From contig JAKASR010000023.1 in assembly GCA_021818955.1 (NCBI GenBank), positions 1 through 64,000 on the forward strand: a stretch of 64,000 nt of DNA, read 5' to 3'. The translations under genes were made by a program, and so were the position numbers. This DNA comes from Acidobacteriota bacterium (GTDB lineage: Bacteria; Acidobacteriota; Terriglobia; Terriglobales; SCQP01). Positions 17,854 through 26,915 of this stretch are shown piece by piece (within the stretch, counting starts at the first letter, position 1; each line of letters begins with the position of its first letter). The notes under the pieces are model-generated. The model searched no databases. It was not told the DNA's origin and was given only the letters and a program-made list of their open reading frames with translations.

Positions 17854-20103
17854 ATGTCCACCACCTCCGAACGGCCCTCTTTCAGTCCTGCCGCCGCGTC
17901 CTCCAGCCCACCAGCGCCCAGCCTGGGCGAAGTTGAAGCTATTTTTAAAATGCCTTTGCTGGAATTGATTGAACGGGCGCATGCCCTGCACCGGCAATAT
18001 CATCCCGGGGGCGAAGTCCAACTCTGTCAGCTGCTTTCCATCAAAACCGGAGGCTGCCCGGAAGATTGTGCCTATTGTCCACAAAGCGCTCACTATAAAA
18101 CCGGAGTCAAAGCCGAAGCCTTGCTTGATGCCGGGCAGGTGCTGGCGGAAGCCCGGCAGGCGCGCGACAGCGGGGCGACCCGTTTCTGCATGGGAGCGGC
18201 TTGGCGGCAGGCGCGCGAAGGCGCCGATTTCGAGCGTGTTCTGGAAATGGTGCGCGGGGTGGCGGATCTGGGTCTGGAAGTCTGTTGCACTCTGGGAATG
18301 TTGACCGCTTCGCAAGCGCAGCGGCTGGCCGAGGCCGGCTTGACCGCGTATAACCACAATCTGGATACGTCGCCGGAATTTTACGATCGGATTATTTCCA
18401 CTCGCCAATATGCCGACCGGCTGCAAACCCTCGCCCTGGTTCGCGATGCCGGGATCCAGGTCTGCTGCGGCGGCATTCTGGGTATGGGAGAAAGCGAAGC
18501 GGACCGCATTCGCCTGTTGCATGTGCTGGCCAGCCTGCCGCAACCGCCGGAATCGGTGCCGATCAATGCGCTCGTACCGGTGGAGGGAACGCCTCTGGAA
18601 AAGCAGCATCCGGTTGAGCCGCTGGAAATGGTGCGCATGATTGCCGCCGCCCGCATCCTGATGCCGCAGTCGAAAGTCCGGCTCAGCGCCGGCCGGCTGG
18701 CGCTCTCGGATGAAGCCCAAACCCTCTGTTTTTACGCCGGCGCCAACTCCATCTTTGTGGGCGAAAAATTGCTGACCACTCCCAACCCCGAAACCGATCG
18801 CGATCGGGCCTTGCTCCAACGGCTGGGATTGTCGCCGGAACCGTCCAATTCACGCGCCGAGACCCAGCGCTCCGCCTGGCAAAGCGGGCAGCCTTCCGGA
18901 GCGGCAACCGGCGGCCTTGCGGCTGCGCTTTCGGCCATGCAAACCGAACTGGACCGTCTCGAGCTCGCCGGGCGGCGGCGGAAGCTGACGCTGCCCTACG
19001 GTATCGATTTCTGCTCCAATGATTATCTCGGCCTGGCCGGCGATGAAAGCATTCGCGCCCGCATGCTGCAATGGTTGGAAAGCAGCCAGCGGCTCGGCTC
19101 CGGAGGCTCCCGTCTGGTGCGCGGCCATGCGGAAGAGTTTGAGCGCCTGGAACAGCGCTTTGCCGCATTCTATGGCGCCGAGACCGCCTTGTTTTTTCCC
19201 TCCGGCTATGCCGCCAACACCGGCCTGCTCAGCGCCATTGCCCATCCCGGCGACGTCTTTTTTTCCGATGCGCTCAATCATTCCAGTCTGATTGACGGCA
19301 TGCGCCTTTCCGGCGCCGAACGGCGAATCTATCCGCATCTGAATCTAGCTGCCCTGGAAAAACTGCTCGAACCGCCGAAAAAAGCCGATCAGTACCGTTG
19401 GATCGTGGTGGAATCACTCTACAGCATGGAAGGCGACCGCGCGCCGCTGCAGGAACTGGCCAGGCTGGCTCGGCAATACCAAGCCGCATTGATTGTCGAT
19501 GAAGCCCACGCCAGCGGTATTTTGGGCGAGCGCGGTGAAGGCGCCTGCGCCGCCGCCGGCATTCAGGACGTGCTGCTGGCCAGCGTGCATCCCTGTGGCA
19601 AGGCTTTAGGCGCGGCCGGAGCGTTTGTCTGCGGTCCGCGTATTTTGCGCGATTGGCTGATCAATCGCGCGCGCCCATTCATTTATTCCACCGCGCCGCC
19701 GCTCTGGCTGGCAGCGCAACTGGAGGCAGCGCTGGATCGTTTACAAAACGAGGGCTGGCGGCGCGAGCGCGTGCGCGCGCTGGCGGCGGAACTCCGCGCC
19801 CGGTTGCGCGCCGCCGGCTGCAAATTGGCCGACGAACATTCTCCCGGACGTGATGAGCATTCGCCCATCATCTCCGTCCTCTTTGGCTCCGACCCGGCCG
19901 CAGTTGCGGCCGAAAAAATGCTGGCCGACGCCGGCTTTGATTGCCGAGCCATTCGCCCGCCCAGCGTGCCCGAAGGCTCTGCCCGGCTGCGCATCAGCGT
20001 CCACGCCACCCATACTCGTACCCGTCTGGTCCAGTTGGCGGAAGCTTTCCGCCGCCTGCATTCGCCAGGCGGCGATCCCGGCCCTTTGCCATCTGACCTA
20101 TGA
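17854..20103 (+). CDS. bioBF: Fused biotin synthase and 8-amino-7-oxononanoate synthase (BioB-BioF)
   Basis: A single uninterrupted frame of about 749 residues. Residues about 25-330 are a full BioB: the radical SAM cysteines lie in [13 protein letters not shown] (about C68, C72, C75), with [12 protein letters not shown], the [10 protein letters not shown] segment and [11 protein letters not shown], all close to E. coli BioB. A linker of about 25 residues rich in Ser, Gln and Gly follows. From about 355 onward comes a full BioF, a PLP enzyme with [21 protein letters not shown] and the Schiff-base lysine in [12 protein letters not shown] (about K583). BioF makes KAPA from pimeloyl-thioester and alanine; BioB inserts sulfur into dethiobiotin. 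An in-frame GTG at 17806 preceded by GGAG is an alternative start. The stop overlaps the next ATG by 4 bases. Confidence 0.9.
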   Translation: MSTTSERPSFSPAAASSSPPAPSLGEVEAIFKMPLLELIERAHALHRQYHPGGEVQLCQLLSIKTGGCPEDCAYCPQSAHYKTGVKAEALLDAGQVLAEARQARDSGATRFCMGAAWRQAREGADFERVLEMVRGVADLGLEVCCTLGMLTASQAQRLAEAGLTAYNHNLDTSPEFYDRIISTRQYADRLQTLALVRDAGIQVCCGGILGMGESEADRIRLLHVLASLPQPPESVPINALVPVEGTPLEKQHPVEPLEMVRMIAAARILMPQSKVRLSAGRLALSDEAQTLCFYAGANSIFVGEKLLTTPNPETDRDRALLQRLGLSPEPSNSRAETQRSAWQSGQPSGAATGGLAAALSAMQTELDRLELAGRRRKLTLPYGIDFCSNDYLGLAGDESIRARMLQWLESSQRLGSGGSRLVRGHAEEFERLEQRFAAFYGAETALFFPSGYAANTGLLSAIAHPGDVFFSDALNHSSLIDGMRLSGAERRIYPHLNLAALEKLLEPPKKADQYRWIVVESLYSMEGDRAPLQELARLARQYQAALIVDEAHASGILGERGEGACAAAGIQDVLLASVHPCGKALGAAGAFVCGPRILRDWLINRARPFIYSTAPPLWLAAQLEAALDRLQNEGWRRERVRALAAELRARLRAAGCKLADEHSPGRDEHSPIISVLFGSDPAAVAAEKMLADAGFDCRAIRPPSVPEGSARLRISVHATHTRTRLVQLAEAFRRLHSPGGDPGPLPSDL

Positions 20104-21227
20104 ATTACGCACATCCTTGGCGGTTCGGCCGCTCGCGATCCCTTCTCCTGGCAACGCTGGCGGCGCTGCTATTCGCGGCGCCGAGTGCCATGGCCGCCGC
20201 GCAGCAGCCTAAACCCGCCGGTAGCGACAATCTGGTTTTCATTCCTGCCACCGATCCAGCCTTCACCTACATCGGACGCTGGGGCGAACTGTCCACCGGC
20301 ACCGGCGTGGCTATGGCCACGGTCAATTCCAGCTCGCAAGCTTACATTGCCTTTTCCGGCAGCGTGGCTTATGGCGATTTCGATGTCCGCCACGTCTCTT
20401 TCATGGCCCAGATTGCGGTCCGGGTGGATGACGGCCCTTGGCGGTTGATTACCATTGACCGGCCCCAAATTCAGCTTTGCGCCCAGCTTTCCAAGGGCAC
20501 GCACCAGCTTGAAATCGCGATCAAAGACGTGGACGAGCGCGGCAACCGCTGGTTTCCTCCCTTTGCCAGCGCGGTAGTGTTTGAGGGGCTGGAAATCGCG
20601 CCTCAAGCCATCCTCTCTGCTGTATCCTTGCCGCCGGCACCGACGCTGGCCTTTTTGGGTGACTCCATTACCCAGGGCGTGCGTGTAATGGGCATGCAGA
20701 TTGGGGTCACCGGCTCGAACGCCTTGGAAAGTTATGCCTGGCTGGCCGGCGAAGAGTTGCACACTCGGCATTACCAGGTCGCGTTCGGACGGCAGGGCGT
20801 ACTGCGCACCGGCAATGGCGATGTGCCGCCGGCCACGCTCGCCTTCGGCTGGAATTTCGCCGGTTCTCCCGCCAACGAGCCCGCGCCCGATTTTTTGGTG
20901 CTGAATCAGGGAACCAATGACCAGCGCTATCCTCCGCGCGAATATTTACAGGGTCTGCTGGGCTATCTCAAAGAAATTCGTGCCTATTATCCGCATACCG
21001 TGATCTTCGTGCTCCGCCCCTTCGGTGGCTTTCATTCCGCCAGCACCCAGCAGGCGGTGATGCTGATGCACGATCCGCGAATCCATTACGTGGATACCAC
21101 CAACTGGCTGAAGCCTTCCGATTATCGCGACGGCGTTCATCCCAACCGCCGCGGGTCGGAAATTGCGGCGCAAAAGCTGGAAGCAGTGCTGTCGCCTTAT
21201 ATCAAAGCCTGGAAAACTCAACCGTGA
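20100..21227 (+). CDS. Secreted SGNH/GDSL-family hydrolase in the biotin operon
   Basis: 375 residues. A signal peptide ([21 protein letters not shown]) is followed by a beta-sandwich region (residues about 40-170). Next comes an SGNH hydrolase domain with the nucleophile Ser in FLGDSITQG, the block III Asn in LNQGTND and the catalytic Asp/His in DGVHPNRRG. The two-domain order resembles carbohydrate esterase family 2 deacetylases. It overlaps bioBF by ATGA and bioD by one base (TGATG), so it is translated with them. In other bacteria the esterase of biotin synthesis (BioH and its replacements) is cytoplasmic. The signal peptide here argues against that role, so its place in this operon is unexplained. 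Confidence 0.75.
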   Translation: MNYAHPWRFGRSRSLLLATLAALLFAAPSAMAAAQQPKPAGSDNLVFIPATDPAFTYIGRWGELSTGTGVAMATVNSSSQAYIAFSGSVAYGDFDVRHVSFMAQIAVRVDDGPWRLITIDRPQIQLCAQLSKGTHQLEIAIKDVDERGNRWFPPFASAVVFEGLEIAPQAILSAVSLPPAPTLAFLGDSITQGVRVMGMQIGVTGSNALESYAWLAGEELHTRHYQVAFGRQGVLRTGNGDVPPATLAFGWNFAGSPANEPAPDFLVLNQGTNDQRYPPREYLQGLLGYLKEIRAYYPHTVIFVLRPFGGFHSASTQQAVMLMHDPRIHYVDTTNWLKPSDYRDGVHPNRRGSEIAAQKLEAVLSPYIKAWKTQP

Positions 21228-21937
21228 TGGCAAGCGCGGCGGAGCGCCGCGTGAAGCCGCGCGGCTGGTTCATTACCGGCACCGATACCGATGCCGGAAA
21301 AACTGTGATCGCGGCCCTGCTCACGCTCGGGCTCAACGCGCATTACTGGAAGCCCGTGCAGTCGGGCGCGCCCACCGATAGCGATTGTATTGCGCACTGG
21401 ACAGGAATTAGCGCCGAGCGTATCTATCCCGAGGCATGGCGGCTGCCCTTGCCGGCTTCCCCGCACTGGGCGGCGCAACAGGCCGGAGTGGAGATCAAAA
21501 TTCAAAATCTCCATCTTCCTCCCGCGCCCGCCGGCATCACCTGGATCGTCGAGGGCGCGGGCGGAACGCTCGTGCCGCTGAACTCTCACGAAACCATGGC
21601 CGACCTGATCCGGCAACTGGGTTTGCCCGTTATCGTCGTGGCCCGGCACCGGCTGGGGGCCATCAATCACACCCTGTTGACGCTCGAAACGCTTCGCCGC
21701 CGCGAAATCGAAGTCGCCGGCGTCGTGCTGAACCACGGACCTGGCGCAGAAGAAAACCGGATTTCGGCGCCCGCGCGCGCGTCACTCGTGGATCCGCTGG
21801 GCGGCAATCGCCGCGCAATTGAAAGCTTCGGCTCGACCCGCGTGCTAGCGGAAATTCCGCTGCTTGCCTCGCTTACTCCACCTGTCCTGCAACAAGCCTT
21901 CGACCGCTTCCTGCGTGAGCCGCTACAGCGGCTTTAG
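21227..21937 (+). CDS. bioD: ATP-dependent dethiobiotin synthetase
   Basis: About 236 residues, normal for BioD, which closes the ureido ring of dethiobiotin from DAPA, CO2 and ATP. The P-loop is GTDTDAGKT near residue 20. The second conserved block is WKPVQSGAPTDSD, and the third is VEGAGGTLVPL. The ATG at 21227 uses the last base of the SGNH stop codon, and a GTG 3 bases earlier is also in frame. The product would go to the BioB half of the fused protein upstream. bioA, which makes DAPA, is not in the window. The TAG stop overlaps the stop of the convergent treZ by 3 bases. Confidence 0.88.
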   Translation: MASAAERRVKPRGWFITGTDTDAGKTVIAALLTLGLNAHYWKPVQSGAPTDSDCIAHWTGISAERIYPEAWRLPLPASPHWAAQQAGVEIKIQNLHLPPAPAGITWIVEGAGGTLVPLNSHETMADLIRQLGLPVIVVARHRLGAINHTLLTLETLRRREIEVAGVVLNHGPGAEENRISAPARASLVDPLGGNRRAIESFGSTRVLAEIPLLASLTPPVLQQAFDRFLREPLQRL

Positions 21938-23814
21938 TTGCGGGGACGATGGGTCGCTTGGCTTTTTCTGGAATTTTCGACTTCTAAATACGCCGCGCCG
22001 CTCCAGGCCGGCAATGCCATTTCCACGCCCCGTTCAAGCCGGCGTGGCAAAGCCGCGCCGGGGCCTTTCCAGCGCCGGTCCCCGGTAGCCAGCAACCAGC
22101 GGAATTGGCCAGGGAAAGGAAATCGAAGCTGCAAAGCGCCGTGGTGAAAATTCATCGCGATGAGCGCTCGCGGCGTGCCGGCCTTGGCCGGTGTGCGCAA
22201 GACCCAAAACCCTTCGTTTCCGGCGCGTTCGCAGCGGGCGCGGCCTCCCGCGGCCAGCGCCGGATAGCGCCGCCGCAGGCGCAGCAATTCGCGGTGAAAA
22301 GCCAGCAATTCGCGGTGCGGCGAGCGCCGGCGCAAATGCCAGTTCAGCCGGCTGGCGGCGAATGTCGCCGGCGATTGCGGGTCGGGCGGTTCGGGCCATT
22401 GGAAGTCGGCAAATTCTTCATGCCGTCCGCGGCGTACCGCCTCGACCAAGCCGGGATCGCCATGCTCGATGAAGTACAAAAAAGGCGCCGGCTCGCCGTA
22501 CTCTTCCCCCATAAACAGCAATGGCAATTGCGGCGCCGCCAACCAGGCCAGCGCGGCCAGCTTCAAAGCTTCGAGTCCGACCAGGACGGAGAGGCGCTCG
22601 CCACCGGCGCGGTTGCCGACCTGATCGTGGTTTTGAGCGCAGATGACAAACCGCTGCGGCGGTATTCCCCGGGTGGAGTTTCCATGCCGGCGGCGACGAT
22701 AGATGGAATATTGCCCTTGATAAACATAGCCTTGCTCGATGGCGTGCGGCAGGTCGGCGGCGCCGTGAAAATCGGCGTAATAGCCTTCGCATTCGCCGGT
22801 CAGCGCGGTATGCAGGGCGTGATGAAAATCGTCGCTCCATTGCGCATCCATGCCCAAGCCGCCGCTGGAGCGTGACCGCAGCACGCGCGAGTCGTTGAGA
22901 TTGCTCTCGGCAATGACCTGCACCCGTCGCCCCAGGCGCATCCCCTCTTGTTGCGCCGCTTCCGCCAGTTCGGCCAGAAATGGCGTGGCGGAGTGGTCCA
23001 CGATGCCATGAATTGCGTCTAGCCGCAGGCCATCGAGATGATAATCCCTCACCCACTCCAGCGCGTTGGCGATGAAGTAGCGGCGCACGTGATCGCTTTC
23101 CGCGCCGTCGTAGTTCAAGGCCGCGCCCCATGGAGTTTTATAAATTTCGGTGAAGTAGGGGCCGAACTCGCTCAAGTAGTTGCCTTCCGGGCCAAGGTGG
23201 TTATAGACCACGTCGAGAAACACCGCCAGGCGGGCGCGATGCGCCGCTTCCACCAGGCGCATCAGCGCCGACGGGCCGCCGTAGGAGTGCTGCACGGCAT
23301 AGGGAAATGCGCCATCGTAGCCCCAGTTGCGTGTCCCGGGAAATTGCGCCACCGGCATCAACTCCAGTGCGGTAATGCCCAGTTCGCGCAATTCCCGCAA
23401 GCGCGGGTGAATGGCGTCAAAGCTGCCCTGATGCGTAAAAGCGCCGGCGTGCAACTCGTAAAAAACCAGGTCTTCCAGCACGCAGCCTTTCCAGCCGCGA
23501 TCGCGCCAGCGGTAATCGAGGCTTACCACCGCCGAGGGGCCGTGCACCCCCCGCGGCTGGCTGCGGGATGCCGGATCGGGGCGGCGGCGGCCGTCGGGAA
23601 AGCGATACCAGTAGAGCGCGCCGGGCGGCACGCTGTCCAGGCGGGCGGCGAAATAACCCTCGCCGGCAGCCAGCAAATCGAAGCGTTTGCCGGATTCGGC
23701 GAATTCCAACTCGAGCGATTGCGCGCGCGGCGCCCAGACGCGAAATGTACAGCCGCCATTATTATCGGGCACGGCGCCGAGTCGTCCGGCCGCTTCCGCG
23801 GGCAGGTTCCACAT
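21934..23814 (-). CDS. treZ: Malto-oligosyltrehalose trehalohydrolase (GH13)
   Basis: About 626 residues. TreZ releases trehalose from maltooligosyl-trehalose made by TreY. The N-terminal CBM48-like domain begins with CTFRVWAPRAQSLELEF. The GH13 barrel has region I DVVYNHLGPEGNYL, region II GLRLDAIHGI with the nucleophile Asp, region III VIAESNLND with the acid/base Glu, and region IV ICAQNHDQVGNR. The NHDQVGNR form is characteristic of TreZ. ATG at 23814 gives the usual family length; the frame extends to 23997 but would overlap the next gene. TreY and GlgX-type partners are not in this window. It is convergent with bioD with overlapping stop codons. Confidence 0.88.
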   Translation of the reverse strand: MWNLPAEAAGRLGAVPDNNGGCTFRVWAPRAQSLELEFAESGKRFDLLAAGEGYFAARLDSVPPGALYWYRFPDGRRRPDPASRSQPRGVHGPSAVVSLDYRWRDRGWKGCVLEDLVFYELHAGAFTHQGSFDAIHPRLRELRELGITALELMPVAQFPGTRNWGYDGAFPYAVQHSYGGPSALMRLVEAAHRARLAVFLDVVYNHLGPEGNYLSEFGPYFTEIYKTPWGAALNYDGAESDHVRRYFIANALEWVRDYHLDGLRLDAIHGIVDHSATPFLAELAEAAQQEGMRLGRRVQVIAESNLNDSRVLRSRSSGGLGMDAQWSDDFHHALHTALTGECEGYYADFHGAADLPHAIEQGYVYQGQYSIYRRRRHGNSTRGIPPQRFVICAQNHDQVGNRAGGERLSVLVGLEALKLAALAWLAAPQLPLLFMGEEYGEPAPFLYFIEHGDPGLVEAVRRGRHEEFADFQWPEPPDPQSPATFAASRLNWHLRRRSPHRELLAFHRELLRLRRRYPALAAGGRARCERAGNEGFWVLRTPAKAGTPRALIAMNFHHGALQLRFPFPGQFRWLLATGDRRWKGPGAALPRRLERGVEMALPAWSGAAYLEVENSRKSQATHRPRN

Positions 23815-23941
23815 ACACCGATTATGAAGCGCCGCGGCGCTTGAGGATTTGCCTGCAAAAAGCGCCTGAAGCTGCCGATACCTAAAAACGAACGCTATAC
23901 CCCGCGGTAGTCGGCTGACGGGAAGCGAAGGCCACGGAGAA

Positions 23942-25369
23942 CTATTTCCCCTTTTTTTTCTTCTTTTTCGGATGCGGGTAGGCACGCCAGAGTTCACCTG
24001 GCCCGGTATTGCTAAGGCCGCGGATGTTCACGTCATCCAGGCTGGCGGCGACGAGGTTGGCAATCCGCAAGCGCAGCCGGATGAGAGGATCGCGGCCAGG
24101 CAAAGGCTGCGGGTGAACCCGGCTGGTGAGCATGATCAGATACGTTTGCGTGTAGGGATCGACCCAGATCGAGGTCCCGGTCCAGCCGGTGTGCCCGAAC
24201 GAGCCGAATGGAAACAGCACGCCGCGGTTGCTGAAACTGGAATCAATGTCCCAGCCCAGACCGCGCAGATCGGGATTGCCGGGCGGCGATTGCGGAGTCG
24301 TCATTTTGAGTACGGCCAGCGGCCCCAGGATTCGGGCGCGGCGATAAGTGAGCGCCCCCTTCCGCCTTTGCCGCACGTTGAGCACGCCGCCATTCAGCAA
24401 CATCTGCGCGTATAGGCCCAAATCGTGCGCATCGGAAAACAGCCCGGCCATGCCGGAAACGCCGCCCATGGCGGCAGCGGTGGGATCGTGCACCTGTCCC
24501 CAGCGCAACTGGCCGTTAATGACCTGCGTGGGCGCAATGCGATTGCGTAGCGTGACAGGTGGATTGAACATAGTGTCGCGCATGTCCAGCGGGCCAAAAA
24601 TATGTTTCTGGTCGTAAATATTCAGCGGTTCCCCGGTCAGCCGCTGCACCAGATATCCCATCACGATGAAATTGATGTCGCTGTAGACGAATTTTTTCCC
24701 GGGCGGGTTGATGAGCCGAGCCTGTTCGATCAGGCGTTTGGCGGCTTCCAGTCCATGCCAGGGCACATTGACGTTCTGATTTTTGGGCCAGCCGAGGAAA
24801 TGCGTCGGCGGCATATGCAATAACTCGAGCAGCACCGGGCTGGGAATATCGGGCGGCAAGCCGGAAAAGTGCGTCATCAGTTCGCGAATGGTCAAGGCCC
24901 CTTTGCCGTTATCCGCAAACGCCGGCCAATAGCGCGCGATCGGGGCGTCCAGCCGCAATCGCCCCTCGGAAAGCAGTTGCATGACCGCGGGCGCGGTGGC
25001 GATCACTTTCGTCAGCGAGGCGAGATCGAAGATGGTGTTGTAGCGCATGGGCGCCGGCGAGGGCAGGATGCGCCGGCTGCCAAAAACTCCCTGGTAGATG
25101 ATCTGTCCGCGATGGGCGGCCAGAATGACTGCGCCCGGAAAGGCTCCGCGGGCAATCGCGTGCTCGACCAGTGGAGCAATCCGCTTGAGCAGGGCGCGAT
25201 TGACATGCCGTACCGGCGGCATCACCTCGTGGCGCGCGCCGGGCGGAAATGTTCGGACCGGTGGCGCGGGCGTTGGCGCTTGCGACAGCGCCGGCAAAGC
25301 CAGCCCGGATAGAACCAGCATTAAAGTTAGCGATAAACCCCTCAGATGAAAACGGATGCGGTAAGACAT
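23942..25369 (-). CDS. Secreted serine hydrolase of the class C beta-lactamase/esterase family
   Basis: 475 residues with a signal peptide (LTLMLVLSGLALPALSQ). The active-site Ser-x-x-Lys is SLTK at 118-121, the second motif is YSDIN, and the third is HTG in FGHTGWTGTS, so all three motifs of the family are present. Family members include beta-lactamases, D-aminopeptidases, esterases and amide hydrolases; the substrate cannot be told from sequence. It ends in an unusual lysine run (HPKKKKKKGK) coded by a long A/T homopolymer at about 23946-23970. A sequencing slip there would change only the tail. No operon partner is obvious. Confidence 0.8.
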   Translation of the reverse strand: MSYRIRFHLRGLSLTLMLVLSGLALPALSQAPTPAPPVRTFPPGARHEVMPPVRHVNRALLKRIAPLVEHAIARGAFPGAVILAAHRGQIIYQGVFGSRRILPSPAPMRYNTIFDLASLTKVIATAPAVMQLLSEGRLRLDAPIARYWPAFADNGKGALTIRELMTHFSGLPPDIPSPVLLELLHMPPTHFLGWPKNQNVNVPWHGLEAAKRLIEQARLINPPGKKFVYSDINFIVMGYLVQRLTGEPLNIYDQKHIFGPLDMRDTMFNPPVTLRNRIAPTQVINGQLRWGQVHDPTAAAMGGVSGMAGLFSDAHDLGLYAQMLLNGGVLNVRQRRKGALTYRRARILGPLAVLKMTTPQSPPGNPDLRGLGWDIDSSFSNRGVLFPFGSFGHTGWTGTSIWVDPYTQTYLIMLTSRVHPQPLPGRDPLIRLRLRIANLVAASLDDVNIRGLSNTGPGELWRAYPHPKKKKKKGK

Positions 25370-25602
25370 AAGCGCACAGAGTAGCAGCAGTTAACGTTTC
25401 CTGCATACGCGCAAGGAAACAAAAAAGGGATCAAGCTCTCTCCATAATCAATATGTCTAATAGGTTCAAAGAGATGAGCGGAGGCACTTTGAAAAATAAA
25501 GGCGTCGCCAAGTTGTCACAACTGTCTTCCGTTGAGATGAAACGCGGGAGACGGTAAATCCTCAATATTGTTATTGCGAGTCTTATGGCTGATCAGGCAG
25601 CC
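25370..25602. other. Intergenic region between recA and the serine hydrolase
   Basis: 233 bases, clearly richer in A and T than the surroundings. A plus-strand frame of 34 codons (25453-25557, beginning MSNRFKEMSGGTLKNKG) is present but has no Shine-Dalgarno sequence and no recognised relative. It could be chance. No tRNA or classic terminator was found, although recA transcription must end here or read through into the hydrolase gene. Confidence 0.4.
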
Positions 25603-26709
25603 TTACCGTCGCGCAGGGGGCGACGGAGCCGGGTCGCGACGAGGCGCGGAGCTGGCGGCCGCCGTCGCCGCCGCCGGTCGGGCGGAGTCCGCGGGCGTGG
25701 GCGTGGATTCGACGCGCGGTAGTAAGCCAAGTTTCTGGCGCAGTTCCTGCTCCAGGCGCTGCAGCAGCGGTGCGTTTTCTTTCAGGAACTGTTTGGCATT
25801 TTCGCGGCCCTGGCCAATGCGCTCATTGTGGTAAGACAGCCAGCTGCCGGTTTTCTCTACGATACCCTGCTCGACGCCGAGGTCAATCAAATCGCCGGTG
25901 AGCGAGATGCCCTCGCCGTACATGATGTCGAACTCGGCTTCGCGGAAAGGCGCGGCGACTTTATTCTTGACGACTTTGGCGCGGGTACGATTGCCGATGA
26001 CGGCATCGCCGTCTTTGATGGCGGCGATACGGCGGATATCCACGCGCACGCTGGCATAAAACTTGAGCGCGCGGCCGCCGGTGGTGGTTTCGGGATTGCC
26101 GAACATCACCCCGATTTTTTCGCGAATCTGGTTGATGAACACCAGGCAGGTTTTGGATTTGGAGACGATGCCGGTGAGTTTGCGCAGGGCCTGGGACATA
26201 AGCCGAGCCTGAAGGCCGACATGGGAATCGCCCATCTCGCCGTCCAATTCGGCTTTGGGGACGAGGGCGGCGACGGAATCCACGACCAGTACATCGATCA
26301 CGCTGGAGCGGACCAAGGTTTCGGCAATTTCGAGCGCCTGCTCGCCGAAATCCGGCTGCGAAACCAGCAGGTCGTCCACATTCACGCCCAGCTTGCGGGC
26401 GTAGCTGGGGTCGAGCGCATGCTCAGCGTCAATGAAAGCAGCGAGGCCGCCTTGTTTTTGCGCGGCGGCGATGACTTGCAAAGCCAAGGTGGTTTTGCCG
26501 GAGGATTCCGGCCCGTAGATCTCCACTACGCGGCCGCGCGGCATGCCACCCACGCCGAGCGCGGCATCGAGCGAGAGTGAGCCGGTGGGGATGACGGCAA
26601 TGGGCACAATCGCGTCTTTGCTGCCTAGGCGCATGATCGAACCTTTGCCGAATTGCTTTTCGATTTGCGAGAGCGCCGCATCGAGGGCGCGATTCCGTTC
26701 TTCCGCCAT
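25603..26709 (-). CDS. recA: Recombinase A
   Basis: 368 residues. RecA carries out strand exchange and triggers the SOS response. The N-terminal helix ([19 protein letters not shown]), Walker A GPESSGKT (residues about 66-73), the EHALDP segment, the L1/L2 DNA-binding region around [19 protein letters not shown] and the C-terminal domain all match the family closely. After the conserved core, about 35 residues form a Pro/Ala/Ser-rich tail instead of the usual acidic tail. It is probably a single gene. A palindrome lies over the expected start of its transcript (26832-26850). Confidence 0.97.
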   Translation of the reverse strand: MAEERNRALDAALSQIEKQFGKGSIMRLGSKDAIVPIAVIPTGSLSLDAALGVGGMPRGRVVEIYGPESSGKTTLALQVIAAAQKQGGLAAFIDAEHALDPSYARKLGVNVDDLLVSQPDFGEQALEIAETLVRSSVIDVLVVDSVAALVPKAELDGEMGDSHVGLQARLMSQALRKLTGIVSKSKTCLVFINQIREKIGVMFGNPETTTGGRALKFYASVRVDIRRIAAIKDGDAVIGNRTRAKVVKNKVAAPFREAEFDIMYGEGISLTGDLIDLGVEQGIVEKTGSWLSYHNERIGQGRENAKQFLKENAPLLQRLEQELRQKLGLLPRVESTPTPADSARPAAATAAASSAPRRDPAPSPPARR

Positions 26710-26831
26710 AATGCCTGCCTGCTTTCCGGGAGCGCGGGGGTGCCGCTCACTCGCTACGGCGTCGCGTCCGGCTGGGCTGAAGCCTGCGATGGAGCGGGGG
26801 ATGGAATTCCCTTTCCGCTGCGTCTAGGCCG

Positions 26832-26861
26832 GTTTGCGACGACCGCAAACGCTTCATCATA
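26832..26861 (-). promoter_or_regulatory. Putative recA promoter with a palindromic operator
   Basis: On the minus strand a TATGAT (26861-26856) resembles a -10 element. Starting 6 bases after it is a perfect inverted repeat, GTTTGCG-N5-CGCAAAC (26850-26832), which would cover the transcription start. Such a position is typical of a repressor site, and LexA is the natural candidate for recA. The repeat is not one of the well-known LexA consensus sites, so the link is inferred. No good -35 box is visible. Confidence 0.45.
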
Positions 26862-26915
26862 GCACCTTGCGCGAAGCGCGCCGCACCGCTTTCGCGCTCC
26901 CTCGCCGGAACGCTT

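Noticed and set aside
23038-23844. Plus-strand frame of 268 codons opposite treZ
   Set aside because: All GH13 regions lie on the minus strand in order. The plus frame has no recognisable domain.
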